The notes under the pieces were generated by a model, which was given only the letters and a program-made list of their open reading frames with translations, made no database searches and was not told where the DNA came from. Source: Actinokineospora diospyrosa (lineage in GTDB: Bacteria > Actinomycetota > Actinomycetes > Mycobacteriales > Pseudonocardiaceae). Taken from it: DNA of 64,000 nt. Below are positions 57,345-64,000 of the stretch, one piece after another. The DNA lies in contig NZ_JAMTCO010000005.1 in the NCBI RefSeq assembly GCF_024171925.1, positions 248,001 to 312,000 of the forward strand, read 5' to 3'. How positions within the stretch are numbered: the first letter of the stretch is position 1; the number at the start of each line of letters is the position of its first letter. A program made the position numbers and the translations under genes.

Positions 57345-57409
57345 GGTTACCGCAGAACTCTTACCGCTGAGCTCTTACTACCTAGCTCTTACTGCTGAGC
57401 TCTTACTGC
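57345..57409. repeat. 14-bp tandem repeat across the protease stop codon
   Basis: Four 14-bp units (57354-57367, 57368-57381, 57382-57395, 57396-57409; consensus TGAGCTCTTACTGC) plus a partial one at 57345-57353. Read on the minus strand each unit contains TAA; the first of these is the stop codon of the S1 protease gene. The array thus gives several back-up stops and lies in the 3' UTR. Confidence 0.85.
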
Positions 57410-58743
57410 CGAGCCCACAGGGACGGCACGTTCGGCGGCTCCCAGCCAGGCAGGGAGGTGTGTCCCTGGATGGCCCGGTAGCTGGAACCGCCGTAGGTCA
57501 CGACAGCGCCAACGGCGTAGTTGGTGTACGCGGCCCAGGTACCGCCACCGGGGTTACCGGTGGTGGTGGTAGTGGGGTTGCTGGTCGTCGGGTCGGGACC
57601 ACCCTGGGTCAGCAGGCGCAGGCTGTAGACCTGCAGGATCTCGTTGACCGGCTGGAAGTAGAAGGTGCCGCCCTGGCTGCAGTTGCCGGAGCCACCGGAG
57701 GTGACGCCCTGCGCCTGGTTGCCCGCCAGCCACGAACCGCCCGAGTCGCCCGGCTCGGCGCACGCGCTGGTCCGGGTCAGGCCGGTCACGGTGCCCTGCG
57801 GGTAGGTGACCGAGGAGTTCTTCTGCTGGATGGTGCCGCAGCGCCAGCCGGTGGTGGAACCGGAGCGGCAGACCGACGCGCCGACAGCGGCCTCGGTGCT
57901 GCCCGCGACGCCGACGGTCGTGTTGCCGGAGTAGCGGTTGACCAGCGGCCGGGGGGTGTTGCCCGCGGCGACGCGGACCCAGCCGTAGTCGTTGCCCGGG
58001 AAGCTGGACCCGGCGACCGACCCGCTGGGGTTGGTGGTCTGGGTGCCCGCGGTGCCGCAGTGACCGGCGGTGACGAACCCGCCCTCGACGGAGAAGCCGA
58101 TCGAGCAGCGGCTGCCGCCGAAGCTGTACGCGTTGCCACCGATGACGTCGATCAGCGGCCGTGGCTCCTCGGCCGTCGTCTCGAAGCGCACGGCGGCGGT
58201 GTCCAGGCCGCTGGCCTTGGCCCACGCGGTCGCGGCGTCCTGGCCGCCCGCCTTGGTCAGCACCACCACTGCGTTGGTGTTGACGTCGACGTACCAGCCC
58301 GGGACGGTCTTGGGCGCCTTGCGGGAGTTGTCGTCCAGCCGGGCCTTGGCCGCGTCGAGCTGGGCCTGGCTGCGGCTGACGACCTTGGGGACCGCGCCGA
58401 GACCGCGCACCTGGTCCGCCTTCGAGGCGTCGGTGACCGCGACGGTCAGCGTGTTGGCGCCCGCGTCCAGCCACGCGCCGCCGAAGGTGCCGCCGAGCGT
58501 GCCGCGCAGGGCCTGCTCGGTCTTGGTGGCCTTGTACTCGCGGTTGAGGCGCTGCTTGGCCTGCTCGGTGGTGATCTTCAGGTCACGGGACATGGCGCTG
58601 AGGACATCGGCCGAGGCCACATCGGCCACGGCGACGGCCGGGGCCGACTGGCCCGCCGTCGCCGAGGGGGTTAAGGCGATGGCGGTCGTGAGACCACCCG
58701 CCGTGAGTGCTGCCAGTGCGGCAGCGGTGAACTTGCGATTCAT
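57403..58743 (-). CDS. Secreted streptogrisin-like protease with chitin-binding domain
   Basis: A 446-residue S1 (alpha-lytic/streptogrisin) protease. Signal peptide residues 1-30; pro-domain about 31-198; mature protease from about 199 (IGGNAYSFGG). Triad His228 (VTAGHCG), Asp252 (GNDYGWVRV) and Ser334 (EPGDSGGSW). A Thr/Pro linker (383-399, PTTSNPTTTTTGNPGG) leads to a CBM5/12 chitin-binding module (WAAYTNYAVGAVVTYGGSSY...WEPP). This resembles Streptomyces protease C. GGAGAG precedes the ATG. The divergent SDR shares an intergenic palindrome. It probably attacks protein associated with chitin. Confidence 0.93.
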   Translation of the reverse strand: MNRKFTAAALAALTAGGLTTAIALTPSATAGQSAPAVAVADVASADVLSAMSRDLKITTEQAKQRLNREYKATKTEQALRGTLGGTFGGAWLDAGANTLTVAVTDASKADQVRGLGAVPKVVSRSQAQLDAAKARLDDNSRKAPKTVPGWYVDVNTNAVVVLTKAGGQDAATAWAKASGLDTAAVRFETTAEEPRPLIDVIGGNAYSFGGSRCSIGFSVEGGFVTAGHCGTAGTQTTNPSGSVAGSSFPGNDYGWVRVAAGNTPRPLVNRYSGNTTVGVAGSTEAAVGASVCRSGSTTGWRCGTIQQKNSSVTYPQGTVTGLTRTSACAEPGDSGGSWLAGNQAQGVTSGGSGNCSQGGTFYFQPVNEILQVYSLRLLTQGGPDPTTSNPTTTTTGNPGGGTWAAYTNYAVGAVVTYGGSSYRAIQGHTSLPGWEPPNVPSLWARQ

Positions 58744-58808
58744 CACGCTCTCCAATTGAGGGCGAGGTGTGCAGGGTAGGTCCCGACGGTAGGAGGGGAA
58801 TCCCCCAT

Positions 58809-58837
58809 ATTGGTACATACCAATGAGGTCATACCTC
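58809..58837. promoter_or_regulatory. Putative operators between divergent protease and SDR genes
   Basis: ATTGGTA-CA-TACCAAT (58809-58824), a perfect 7-bp palindrome with a 2-base spacer, lies next to GAGGT-CAT-ACCTC (58825-58837), in an AT-richer 125-base gap. The position, 45-65 bases from each start, suits a regulator acting on both promoters. The binding factor is unknown. Confidence 0.5.
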
Positions 58838-58868
58838 CCATTTCGACCGCTACTGGGAAGGTGGGAAC

Positions 58869-59663
58869 ATGAATACTGGGAACGAATCGGCCGCCGAGGT
58901 GACTCGACCACCGCGCCGGGTCCTGGTTACCGGCGCGTCCGGTGGTATAGGCGCCGCAGTCGCCCGGTCCTTCGCGGCGCAGGGTGACCGGATCGCGGTG
59001 CACTACTCCAGTCGAGTGAATCGGGCCGAACGGCTCGTCGCCGAGTTGCCCGGCGACGGTCATCTGGTGGTCGGCGCCGACCTGACCGACCCCGCCGCCG
59101 TTCCGCCACTCGTGGCGGCCACGGTCGAGGGCTTGGGCGGCGTGGACGTGCTCGTCAACAACGCCGCGCTGCTGACCCCGGCGCACCCGCCGGTCACCAC
59201 GTCCTACGCCGACTGGACCCGGGCCTGGCGCGACGTCCTCGCGGTCAACCTGATCGGCGCGGCCAACCTGACCCACCAGGTCGCGGTCCGCATGATCGAA
59301 CAGGGCGGCGGCGGCCGGATCGTCAACGTCGGGTCCCGGGGCGCCTTCCGCGGCGAACCGGAGCACCCGGCGTACGGCGCGAGCAAGGCGGGTCTGCACG
59401 CGCTGGGTCAGTCCCTGGCGATCGCGCTCGCCCCGCACGGCATCTCGGTCACCTCGGTCGCGCCCGGGTTCGTCAACACCGAACGCGTGTCCGGGCGACT
59501 GGAGGGGTCGGCAGGGGATGCCATCCGCGCGCAAAGCCCGTTCGACCGGGTAGCCACGCCGGAGGAGATCGCGGCGGCCGTGGTGTACCTGGCATCCCCG
59601 GAAGCACTGTGGGCGTCGGGGACGATCCTCGACCTCAACGGAGCCTCTTACCTGCGCACATAG
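58869..59663 (+). CDS. SDR family oxidoreductase
   Basis: Classical short-chain dehydrogenase of 264 residues, FabG-like. Cofactor motif VTGASGGIGAAVARSF, NNAAL (N-A-A), the catalytic Ser region NVGSRGAFRG, the active site YGASK, and the PGFVNTER motif. ATG 58869 follows GGGAAGGTGGGAA. Substrate unknown. It is divergent from the S1 protease and upstream of a flavoprotein oxidoreductase from which a terminator-like hairpin separates it. Confidence 0.88.
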   Translation: MNTGNESAAEVTRPPRRVLVTGASGGIGAAVARSFAAQGDRIAVHYSSRVNRAERLVAELPGDGHLVVGADLTDPAAVPPLVAATVEGLGGVDVLVNNAALLTPAHPPVTTSYADWTRAWRDVLAVNLIGAANLTHQVAVRMIEQGGGGRIVNVGSRGAFRGEPEHPAYGASKAGLHALGQSLAIALAPHGISVTSVAPGFVNTERVSGRLEGSAGDAIRAQSPFDRVATPEEIAAAVVYLASPEALWASGTILDLNGASYLRT

Positions 59664-59690
59664 GGCGCTGCACTTACAGGACAGCGCCTA
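59661..59690 (+). terminator. Hairpin at the SDR stop codon
   Basis: TAGGGCGCTG (59661-59670), which includes the TAG stop, pairs with ACAGCGCCTA (59681-59690) with one bulged base. The right arm is the same sequence as in the 30.1-kb terminator. Confidence 0.65.
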
Positions 59691-59709
59691 TCGCACTACG
59701 GTCGGCTTG

Positions 59710-61239
59710 GTGGACGCATATGACGTTGTCGTGGTCGGCGGTGGCCACAACGCGCTTGTCGCTGCCGCTTACCTCGCCCGCTCGGGCCGGTCGGTTCTGG
59801 TGCTTGAACGTCTTGGGCATGTAGGTGGTGCCGCGGTGAGCGCTAGCCCGTTCCCCGGGGTGCGCTTGTCGCGGTACTCCTACCTAGTCAGCCTGCTGCC
59901 AGACCAGATCGTCAGCGACCTGGGCCTACGACTCACGCTGCGCTCCCGGTCGGTGTCGTCCTATACGCCTCTTGAGCGCGACGGCGTGCACACCGGGCTG
60001 CTGGTGGGTGGGTCAGGCACCGCAGCCTCCTTCCGGGCTCTTACCGGATCTGACAGTGAATACGTCCGCTGGCAAGACTTCTATGCCGCGATGGCTCTTG
60101 TGGCGCAGGCTGTCGCGCCAACGATGCTCGAGCCATTGCCTGATCGAGCCGCGTTGCGCGATCTGGTCACCAGCGCCGCAGGTCAGGACGCTTGGCGTTG
60201 GGTCTTCGAGCAACCACTAGCCCAGACGTTGGAAGAGGTCTTCACCGACGACGCGGTACGAGGTGTTGTCGCTACCGACGGCCTGATCGGTACCCACACA
60301 TCGCTCGCCGATCCTGATCTAGCCGCAAACCGCTGCTTCCTCTACCACGTCATCGGTAACGGCACCGGCGACTGGCGTGTCCCCGTCGGCGGCATGGGCG
60401 CGGTGACGGGAGAACTCGCCCGGGTCGCCCGGGAAGCGGGCGCCGACCTACGTACTAACGCCGAAGTTGTCGGGATTGCGGCTGATGGCACTACCGCCGA
60501 GGTGACCTACCACCACAGCGACACCGAGGTTACTGTCGCCGCCCATCACGTCTTCTCCGGTGTCGCTCCTGCTGTGCTCGACCGCCTACTAGGCCGCCCC
60601 GCGCGTCCATCCGCTCCTGGCGCCCAACTCAAGATGAACCTCTTGCTCGACCGCCTACCCCGCCTCCGCTCCGGCGTCCGCCCCGAGGACGCCTTCGCGG
60701 GTACCTTCCACCTCGACGAGACCTACACCGACCTGGAGACCGCCTACCGCGAGAGCGCCGAGGGGCGTCCGCCGACCCGGCCACCGGGCGAGATGTACTG
60801 CCACACGCTGACCGACCGGTCCATTGTGGACTCGCCGACCGCGCACACCCTGACCCTGTTCGGCCTGCACGCCCCCGACACCCTGTTCGACACCCCGGGT
60901 ACCCAGGACGTCCTGGTCAGCCGGTACCTCGAGGGCTTGAACCGCTACCTGCTGGACCCCATCGAGTCCTGCCTGGCCACCGTCGACGGCGCGCCGTGCC
61001 TGGAGGCCCGCGACCCCCGCGACCTGGAGGCCGAACTCGCCATGCCCAGGGGCAACATCTTCCACGGTCCGCTGACCTGGCCGTACGGCACCGCCTGGGG
61101 TGTCGAGACCGACATCCCCAACGTGCTGCGCTGCGCCAGCTCGACCCAACGCGGCGGCGGCGTCAGCGGTATCGGCGGCCACAACGCCGCCATGTCCCTC
61201 CTGCGACCAGCCGCCGCGGACGGCAGGCTGGCGGGGTGA
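59710..61239 (+). CDS. NAD(P)/FAD-dependent oxidoreductase, phytoene desaturase / PYROXD2-like
   Basis: Flavoprotein amine-oxidase-type enzyme of 509 residues. N-terminal dinucleotide fold YDVVVVGGGHNALVAAAYLA, then ERLGHVGGAAVS (GG doublet), and the C-terminal FAD-binding segment GVSGIGGHNAAMSLL. The closest groups are carotenoid/phytoene desaturases and PYROXD2. No carotenoid genes are nearby, so the substrate is open. TACGGT (59697-59702) ends 7 bases before GTG 59710, which suggests a leaderless start; TTG 59707 is the alternative. Its stop overlaps the next gene's GTG. Confidence 0.87.
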   Translation: MDAYDVVVVGGGHNALVAAAYLARSGRSVLVLERLGHVGGAAVSASPFPGVRLSRYSYLVSLLPDQIVSDLGLRLTLRSRSVSSYTPLERDGVHTGLLVGGSGTAASFRALTGSDSEYVRWQDFYAAMALVAQAVAPTMLEPLPDRAALRDLVTSAAGQDAWRWVFEQPLAQTLEEVFTDDAVRGVVATDGLIGTHTSLADPDLAANRCFLYHVIGNGTGDWRVPVGGMGAVTGELARVAREAGADLRTNAEVVGIAADGTTAEVTYHHSDTEVTVAAHHVFSGVAPAVLDRLLGRPARPSAPGAQLKMNLLLDRLPRLRSGVRPEDAFAGTFHLDETYTDLETAYRESAEGRPPTRPPGEMYCHTLTDRSIVDSPTAHTLTLFGLHAPDTLFDTPGTQDVLVSRYLEGLNRYLLDPIESCLATVDGAPCLEARDPRDLEAELAMPRGNIFHGPLTWPYGTAWGVETDIPNVLRCASSTQRGGGVSGIGGHNAAMSLLRPAAADGRLAG

Positions 61240-61538
61240 CGACCACGAGGTGGAGCAACCAACGCCGAGCGCGCAAGGTCGTCCTCGGCTACGTCGGCGT
61301 GATCACCCTCGCCTTCATCGCTGTCGCCGTTCTCCTGGCCGTGCACACCGGCCCGGACGCGTCCTTCGCCGGGGTCCTGGCGATAGCCGTGACCCTGCCC
61401 GCGTCGCTGCTGGTCGTGCTGACCCCCGACCTCGCCCCACCCTGGGACGGCGTCCTGACCACCGCCGTCCTGGTCGCCGGGGCTCTGGTCCAAGCCTGGC
61501 TCCTGTGGCTGCTCTTCCGCGGCCACCGGCTGGACTGA
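61236..61538 (+). CDS. Small three-helix membrane protein
   Basis: A 100-residue protein with a basic N-terminus (RWSNQRRARK) and three hydrophobic segments (VVLGYVGVITLAFIAVAVLL, FAGVLAIAVTLPASLLVVL, VLTTAVLVAGALVQAWLLWL). It resembles SCO4225-type membrane proteins. The GTG start overlaps the flavoprotein stop (GTGA), so it is co-translated. No functional clue beyond that. Confidence 0.7.
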   Translation: MTTTRWSNQRRARKVVLGYVGVITLAFIAVAVLLAVHTGPDASFAGVLAIAVTLPASLLVVLTPDLAPPWDGVLTTAVLVAGALVQAWLLWLLFRGHRLD

Positions 61539-61539
61539 C

Positions 61540-61788
61540 CTACCCGACCAGCGCCGCCTTGACCTGCTCCAACGACGGGTTCGTCAACGCCGCCCCACTA
61601 GGAAAGTGCAACGTCGGCACAGTCTGATTACCCCCGTTGACCGACATCACAAAATCCGCCGCCCCCGGCGTCTCCTCGATGTCCACCTCGACATACTCGA
61701 TCCCCGCCGCGTCCAACTGCGTCTTGAGCCTGCGGCAATACCCGCACCACGTGGTCGAGTACATGGTCAAAGTCTCCGGCGCGGACAT
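61540..61788 (-). CDS. Mycoredoxin (Mrx1)
   Basis: Glutaredoxin-like protein of 82 residues with the mycoredoxin active site CGYC (MYSTTWCGYCRRL), the cis-Pro loop QTVPTLHF and a conserved C-terminal helix (NPSLEQVKAAL). It reduces protein-mycothiol mixed disulfides, which shows that the host uses mycothiol. GGGAG lies before ATG 61788. It is convergent with the small membrane protein, with 1 base between the stops. Confidence 0.93.
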   Translation of the reverse strand: MSAPETLTMYSTTWCGYCRRLKTQLDAAGIEYVEVDIEETPGAADFVMSVNGGNQTVPTLHFPSGAALTNPSLEQVKAALVG

Positions 61789-61899
61789 CAGCACTCCCTG
61801 CCCTGAGGTCGATCGGTCATCCTCCGCAACGCCACTGACGCCCCCGCCGATACCGGAACGAGACGCGCGTCACATCAGTATCACCCCCTTGTCCGGCGG

Positions 61900-62190
61900 T
61901 CAGCTCAACGCGTCCAGCCCCCGCTCCCACCGTTGCCGCCGCTCGGCGCCGCTCTGCTCCCACCAGGGCGTACCCCGCTCACCCAAGGCGACCTTGGCGA
62001 CCTGCACCCGCCCCCGAGCCTCCCGCTCCGCCTCGGCGTCCTGCTCGCGCAAAGCCGCCCCGACATCCCGGCGGGCCTTCATCAACAGGGCCCGCAACCG
62101 ACCGGCCACCTCCTCGGGAATCTCCGGGTCAGCGGCCCGCCACCGCCTGCCCTTGATCACCACGTAGTGCTCGCCACCGTGCTCAGCCAT
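61900..62190 (-). CDS. Conserved actinobacterial hypothetical protein
   Basis: A 96-residue soluble protein, conserved in actinobacteria: AEHGGEHYVVIKGRRWRAAD, then PEIPEEVAGRLRALLMKARR and VQVAKVALGERGTPWWE. It is highly charged and helical, with a Trp-rich end. The ATG overlaps the stop of the upstream DUF3253 reading frame (ATGGCTGA), so the two form an operon. Function unknown; database names for relatives such as Tol transporter look unreliable to me. Confidence 0.78.
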   Translation of the reverse strand: MAEHGGEHYVVIKGRRWRAADPEIPEEVAGRLRALLMKARRDVGAALREQDAEAEREARGRVQVAKVALGERGTPWWEQSGAERRQRWERGLDALS

Positions 62191-62519
62191 CACTCACCCG
62201 GATCCGGATCGGTCCTCGCCACTCCCCGTCCGGATCAAGCACAGCCCCCCGCTGGGTAACTTGCACCTCGCCTGCCCGAGCGAGTTCACGAGCCACCTCC
62301 CCAGCCCGCGCCATCAGCGGCCGCCAGTCCTCCGCCACCGCCCGCGCAGCATCAGACGGACAGATGCTGCTGTCCGCCCCCCCGCCCCCGGGCCAGCGCC
62401 AAAATGGCCGCCCGCAACCGCTCAGCCACATCACCATCCCCCAACGCCACCCGCGCACAAGCCGCCCCCGGCCCACCCCCATCCCCAACCCGCTCCAACT
62501 CCCGCCGCGGCTCGCTCAC
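62183..62519 (-). pseudogene. DUF3253 gene with a frameshift in a G7 run
   Basis: The N-terminal part starts at GTG 62519 (SEPRRELERVGD, with GAGGGTGA upstream) and runs to RLRAAILALARGRG. The rest of the domain (ADSSICPSDAARAV, EDWRPLMARA, GEVQVTQRG, RGPIRIRVSDG) continues in another frame. The switch falls at a run of seven G on the coding strand (62377-62383) next to a run of five. Removing one G restores one continuous DUF3253 protein of about 111 residues. It is a true mutation, slippage-based expression, or a sequencing error in a homopolymer. Confidence 0.75.
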
Positions 62520-62676
62520 CCCGTCACCCTCGCACCCCCGCACCCCCACCGCAGATGGCCAACAACCGCACCCCACTACTCCACCCCCCAGCCACAACCC
62601 CCGGCGCGGCCTCAGTTCCCCCTCCGACCAGATCACCCACCCCCACGACCTCGCCCCGCCACGCACCTTCCGCAGT

Positions 62677-63059
62677 CAGCCCCTGGCCCCTCGGAATCCC
62701 CAGTGCCACCCCAGCCCCCGTCAGGTCCGGCCCAGCCCACCTGCCCAGCCTTGGTCACTCGAACCCAGCGGTGCCAACTCAGCTGCCGTCAGATCCGCCC
62801 CAACCCACAAACCCAGCCCCTGGACACTTGGAACCGTCGGTGCCATCTCAGCCCGCCTCCCCGTCAGGTCCACCCCAGCCCACCTAGCCGACCAATGGGC
62901 ACTCGGACGGACCCGACGGTGTCAGCCCGCTCCCCGTCAGGTCCGCCCCAACCCACCTACTCAGCACCTGGACACTCGGACCCGGCCGTGCCAACTCAGC
63001 CCGCTCTCGGCTGCCCTGCCATCCCAGCGCCTGGACAGTCGGACTCGCTGGTGCCAAAT
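62677..63059. repeat. Degenerate tandem repeat, about 63-75 bp, 5.5 copies
   Basis: Copies begin near 62677, 62746, 62814, 62889, 62962 and 63025 (partial). Shared core: CAGCnCCTGGACACTCGGA, then CGGTGCCAACTCAGCCCGC and CCCCGTCAGGTCCGCCCCA. The copies differ by substitutions and small indels. The whole gap 62520-63416 (897 bases) has no supported gene; it consists of this array, a C-rich stretch, a long inverted repeat and a 41-bp array. Confidence 0.75.
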
Positions 63060-63204
63060 GCTCGATGGGGTGGACCTGTTTTGTGTGGGGGGACGGCACC
63101 CGTAGCGTTTCCGCGCGGCAGGGCCAGTCTTTTGGGCCCCTGCTTTGCGGTTCTGCGTCGGGTGTCGTAGGGGCCCCGCGCAAAACAGGTCCACCGCATT
63201 GAGC
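63060..63204. repeat. 145-bp long inverted repeat
   Basis: The outer 24 bases (63060-63083 and 63181-63204) are complementary except at 2 positions, with a perfect core GTGGACCTGTTTTG / CAAAACAGGTCCAC. Inner segments continue to pair (CACCCG/CGGGTG, CCGC/GCGG, GCAGGG/CCCTGC), so nearly the whole element could fold into one long hairpin with a loop around AGTCTTTT. There are no target-site duplications I can see. A MITE-like element, a strong terminator or a structured RNA are possible. Confidence 0.8.
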
Positions 63205-63217
63205 AAAGCTCGAAAAT

Positions 63218-63341
63218 CGCGGATCGGACGCCGAGGTTGCCGCTAGGCGACGAGGCCGTCCGATCCCGGTGGCCGAGCTTGCCGCCAGGCAACGAGGCCG
63301 TCCGCCCGGGTCGCCGAGCTCGCCGCCAGGCGACGAGGCCG
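63218..63341. repeat. 41-bp tandem repeat, 3 copies
   Basis: Copies at about 63218-63258, 63259-63300 and 63301-63341, sharing CCGAGCTTGCCGCCAGGC and ACGAGGCCG, with scattered substitutions. They follow the long inverted repeat directly. Confidence 0.8.
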
Positions 63342-63416
63342 ACCCGCACGCCGCGAAGTCGTATGCGAGCCGACTCCCGTAGCCGAATCCACAGGCACCC
63401 AACGTGAGTCCCCCAC

Positions 63417-64000
63417 CTACTCCGGATCCAACCGCACCACCACCGACTTCGACGTAGGCGTGTTCGACGTATCCGCCGTCGAATCCAACGGAATCAACGA
63501 GTTCGCCTCCGGAAAGTACGCCGCCGCACACCCCACCGCCGTGTCGTAAGCAACCACCCGGAACCGGTGCGCATGCCGCTCCACCACCCCCGTCGGATCC
63601 TCCGGCCACTCACTGACCAGCGTCACCATCTGCCCATCAGCCAACCCGAGCTCCGCGATGTCCGCCGGATTCACCAACACCACCCGCCGCGCGTCCTTGA
63701 TCCCGCGATAACGATCATCCAGCCCGTAGATCGTGGTGTTGTACTGGTCGTGGCTGCGCAGCGTCTGCAGCAGCAACCGACCCGGCGGCACCCGCAGCAC
63801 GGTCAGCGGGTTGGCCGTGAACACCGCCCGGTCGTCCCTGGTCCCGGTGAACTCGCGTGAGTCGCGCGGCGCGTGCGGTAGCACGAACCCGTCCGGCTCC
63901 CGCACCCGCGCGTTGTAGTCGGCGCACCCCGGCACCACCCGCGAGATCCGGTCCCGGATCAGGTCGTAGTCGCCCGACAGTTCCGCCCACGGCACCGGGT
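63417..64000 (-). CDS. FdhF/YdeP-type molybdopterin oxidoreductase, C-terminal part
   Basis: The C-terminal ~194 residues of a molybdopterin-dependent oxidoreductase; the frame is open to the window edge. It is the molydopterin-dinucleotide-binding beta-barrel domain: LQTLRSHDQYNTTIYGLDDRY, IKDARRVVLVNPADIAELGLADGQMV and CAAAYFPEANSLIPLD, typical of the FdhF/YdeP family. This family resembles formate dehydrogenase alpha subunits; its physiological substrate is often unknown. FdhD, encoded at 56.4 kb, would be needed to sulfurate its cofactor. The long repeat island lies just 3' of it. Confidence 0.88.
   Translation of the reverse strand, partial: PVPWAELSGDYDLIRDRISRVVPGCADYNARVREPDGFVLPHAPRDSREFTGTRDDRAVFTANPLTVLRVPPGRLLLQTLRSHDQYNTTIYGLDDRYRGIKDARRVVLVNPADIAELGLADGQMVTLVSEWPEDPTGVVERHAHRFRVVAYDTAVGCAAAYFPEANSLIPLDSTADTSNTPTSKSVVVRLDPE

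Noticed and set aside
61900-62190. Tol biopolymer transporter
   Set aside because: Relatives sometimes carry that name, but the protein is a 96-residue soluble charged protein with no membrane segment or TolR/ExbD features.
62540-63170. Pro/Thr/Ser-rich plus-strand frame over the repeat island
   Set aside because: No ribosome binding site; the low-complexity peptide follows from the C-rich tandem DNA repeat, and copy lengths (63-75 bp) are not constant multiples of 3.

Overview
The window is about 70% GC and its genes are those of a high-GC actinobacterium, most likely of the order Pseudonocardiales (inference). Supporting signs are leaderless starts behind TANNNT -10 boxes, frequent GTG and TTG starts, mycothiol-dependent redox proteins (a mycoredoxin and an Rv2466c-type nitroreductase), paired clpP1/clpP2, and gene order that follows Mycobacterium tuberculosis Rv2478c to Rv2457c. 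That order is ssb, ettA, large NAD-GDH, thioesterase, aglA, glbO, HNH, ctaJ-like/DUF5130, pepN, nitroreductase, rpiB, nei, tRNA-Gly/tRNA-Pro, tig, clpP1, clpP2, clpX. The species was not identified.

Left part (1-17265): the end of an acyl-CoA ligase and a secreted subtilisin precede a tightly packed operon of an ACAD10/11-type acyl-CoA dehydrogenase, an SDR, an APH-fold kinase and an SMP-30-like protein. This content resembles 4-hydroxyacid (Lva-type) catabolism. Next come a trypsin-like protease, a fatty-acid desaturase, a flavin/F420-type PPOX protein, a STAS protein, a secreted LPIPG-repeat protein, a KamB-type 16S rRNA A1408 methyltransferase, a DUF371/RsmI-like fusion, PPK2, tRNA-Arg, a DUF3558 lipoprotein and a CopD-CtaG copper protein.

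Middle (17267-53726) is the conserved block, with accessory genes inserted. The most striking insertion is a 333-residue protein made almost entirely of 39 GTRVT units (34119-35120, minus strand), which has its own promoter and ribosome binding site. Others are an Eis-like acetyltransferase, a GNAT, a Nudix protein with a degenerate box and an MscS channel. Divergent tRNA-Gly and tRNA-Pro genes share a palindromic promoter. The Clp operon has a ClgR-type site upstream.

Right part (53727-64000): a small gene with an in-frame amber codon, a Tat-exported esterase, a CoA-transferase coupled to fdhD, a streptogrisin-like protease with a chitin-binding tail, an SDR, a carotenoid-desaturase-like flavoprotein, mycoredoxin, a frameshifted DUF3253 gene, a 900-bp island of repeats with a 145-bp inverted repeat, and the end of an FdhF/YdeP molybdoenzyme that FdhD may serve.

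The candidates I think most likely to be undescribed are the GTRVT protein, and a three-copy intergenic module (39794-40002 and 53760-53857). The module combines a DnaA-box-like TTRTCCACAG, a TARGCTG promoter-like box and a G/C-clamped hairpin. Two copies also share CAGTTTGATCTTGC, which falls in the predicted loop.
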